Source: Erysipelotrichaceae bacterium
GTDB taxonomy: Bacteria > Bacillota_I > Bacilli_A > Erysipelotrichales > Erysipelotrichaceae
DNA length: 5,386 nt
Direction: 5' to 3'
NCBI GenBank assembly: GCA_017561615.1
Contig: JAFZBT010000081.1
Location: forward strand, 1 to 5,386
Under the pieces are notes generated by a model. That model was given only the letters and a program-made list of their open reading frames with translations, did not search any database and was not told the origin of the DNA. The first letter of the stretch is position 1. The number at the start of each line of letters is the position of its first letter. The position numbers were made by a program, and so were the translations under genes. Shown here in pieces: positions 4,745 through 5,386 of the stretch.

Positions 4745-5386
4745 TCAGTCAATTGTTACGGATCTGTTGCTGACATCCAGAACCTTGATCTCGGTCTGCG
4801 CGCCAAGGTTCTTTTTCATCAGCTCGGCCAGTTCTTCCAGAGCGGCTTTCAGGTCATCTGTCCGTGCTGGGTCAACGAGCTCCATGATCATGAAGGCGTT
4901 GATGGTGTCCTCGGTAAGAATGGTCCGGACGCCTTCCCGCCAGTTCCAGCAGCGGCAGATCGCGCCCCGGTCGTCCTTGTAACAGATCTCCCCTTCATAG
5001 GGCGGCTCTGACTCGTCGGAACCGTAGGTGATGAATTCTTCATTTCCGTCAGCCTTGGTCAGCCGGATGTCGCCTTCAAATCGGTCGATGTCCTCGCCGC
5101 CGCAGGGCAGAGCATACTTCAGGGAAATGTAGTTGTAGATATCCACCAGCGGGTTGATGCTGTTGAGATGGTTGCCGTTCTTCACTCTCTTCAGCAGGGC
5201 CTCAATGGAGCTTCGGGCACCCTTCTTGGTCTTGAACCTGCTGAAGGCATCGCGCCAGACGGCAACGACCGGATTGCAGCTGAATTCCGGGTTACTGAGA
5301 TACTTCAGGCACAGCTGCTCACCCTGCTGCAGAAGGGGAAGATACTTTTCTTCTTCCGTGACATGGTTGTCGAGGCCCCTGGCTAC
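4745..5386 (-). CDS. Stand-alone B3/B4 (PheRS beta-like) domain protein, lacks N-terminus
   Basis: The reading frame is open from the right edge to TGA at 4747-4745, giving 213 residues. A GTG near 5185 is internal, since conserved sequence continues upstream of it. The protein matches the free-standing B3/B4 domain family, related to the part of phenylalanyl-tRNA synthetase beta that hydrolyses Tyr-tRNA(Phe). It probably edits or binds mischarged tRNA, or a related ester, in the cytoplasm. In fragment numbering, conserved segments are ARGLDN (2-7), NPVVAVWRDAFSRF (38-51), RSSIEALLKRV (58-68), SINPLVDIYNYISLKYALPC (76-95), GGEDIDRFEGDIRL (96-109) and CRCWNWREGVRTILTEDTIN (144-163). The family is usually about 220-235 residues, so only some 10-20 are missing. 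It has its own terminator, and no neighbour explains its role. The substrate of stand-alone members is not settled to my knowledge. Confidence 0.93.
   Translation of the reverse strand, partial: VARGLDNHVTEEEKYLPLLQQGEQLCLKYLSNPEFSCNPVVAVWRDAFSRFKTKKGARSSIEALLKRVKNGNHLNSINPLVDIYNYISLKYALPCGGEDIDRFEGDIRLTKADGNEEFITYGSDESEPPYEGEICYKDDRGAICRCWNWREGVRTILTEDTINAFMIMELVDPARTDDLKAALEELAELMKKNLGAQTEIKVLDVSNRSVTID

Noticed and set aside
4745..5185. Complete 146-residue protein starting at GTG 5185.
   Set aside because: The frame stays open to 5386 with conserved B3/B4 sequence before the GTG, so that codon is internal.
1..5386. Window length equals that of the phiX174 genome.
   Set aside because: Coincidence: the genes are ordinary chromosomal bacterial genes and no microvirus gene is present.

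Overview
The window looks like chromosomal DNA of a Gram-positive bacterium (Bacillota; gut Erysipelotrichia or Clostridia are my best guess). The reasons are strong GGAGG-type ribosome-binding sites, near-consensus sigma-A-type promoters, short U-tract terminators and the style of the proteins. GC is about 60-65% in the lines I counted by eye in the conserved genes and about 42% in one broken accessory gene. No rRNA, tRNA, CRISPR array, insertion sequence or phage structural gene is visible.

Layout. (1) 1-1502, minus: the first 500 codons of a P-type magnesium-import ATPase of the MgtA/P3B type, cut by the left edge. (2) 1503-1837: a divergent regulatory region. On the minus strand it holds a promoter, a 26-codon leader ORF with its own strong ribosome-binding site, and mutually exclusive RNA hairpins around the mgtA start. 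On the plus strand it holds a promoter and a palindrome for the next gene. (3) 1838-2269, plus: a small MerR-like winged-helix regulator, closed by a 30-bp perfect palindrome. (4) 2390-3088 and 3145-4008, plus: a seven-helix membrane protein of unknown function, then an EamA/DMT-family exporter, probably one transcript. (5) 4030-4055: a two-way terminator. (6) 4054-4597, minus: an AT-richer, frameshifted and C-terminally truncated nucleotidyltransferase-like gene. It still has a near-consensus promoter and a 10-bp inverted repeat straddling the -35 box. (7) 4745-5386, minus: a stand-alone B3/B4 (PheRS-beta-like tRNA-editing) domain protein, cut by the right edge and ended by a clear intrinsic terminator.

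Function. The most interesting part is the mgtA leader. A short, well-started ORF overlaps the 5' arm of an 8-bp stem. The 3' arm of that stem can instead pair with the mgtA Shine-Dalgarno region just before a U-run. This has the form of translation-coupled attenuation of a Mg2+ importer, functionally like proteobacterial mgtL but with an unrelated peptide. The adjacent MerR-like gene is divergent, so it may also act on this region. The remaining genes show no evident joint pathway.
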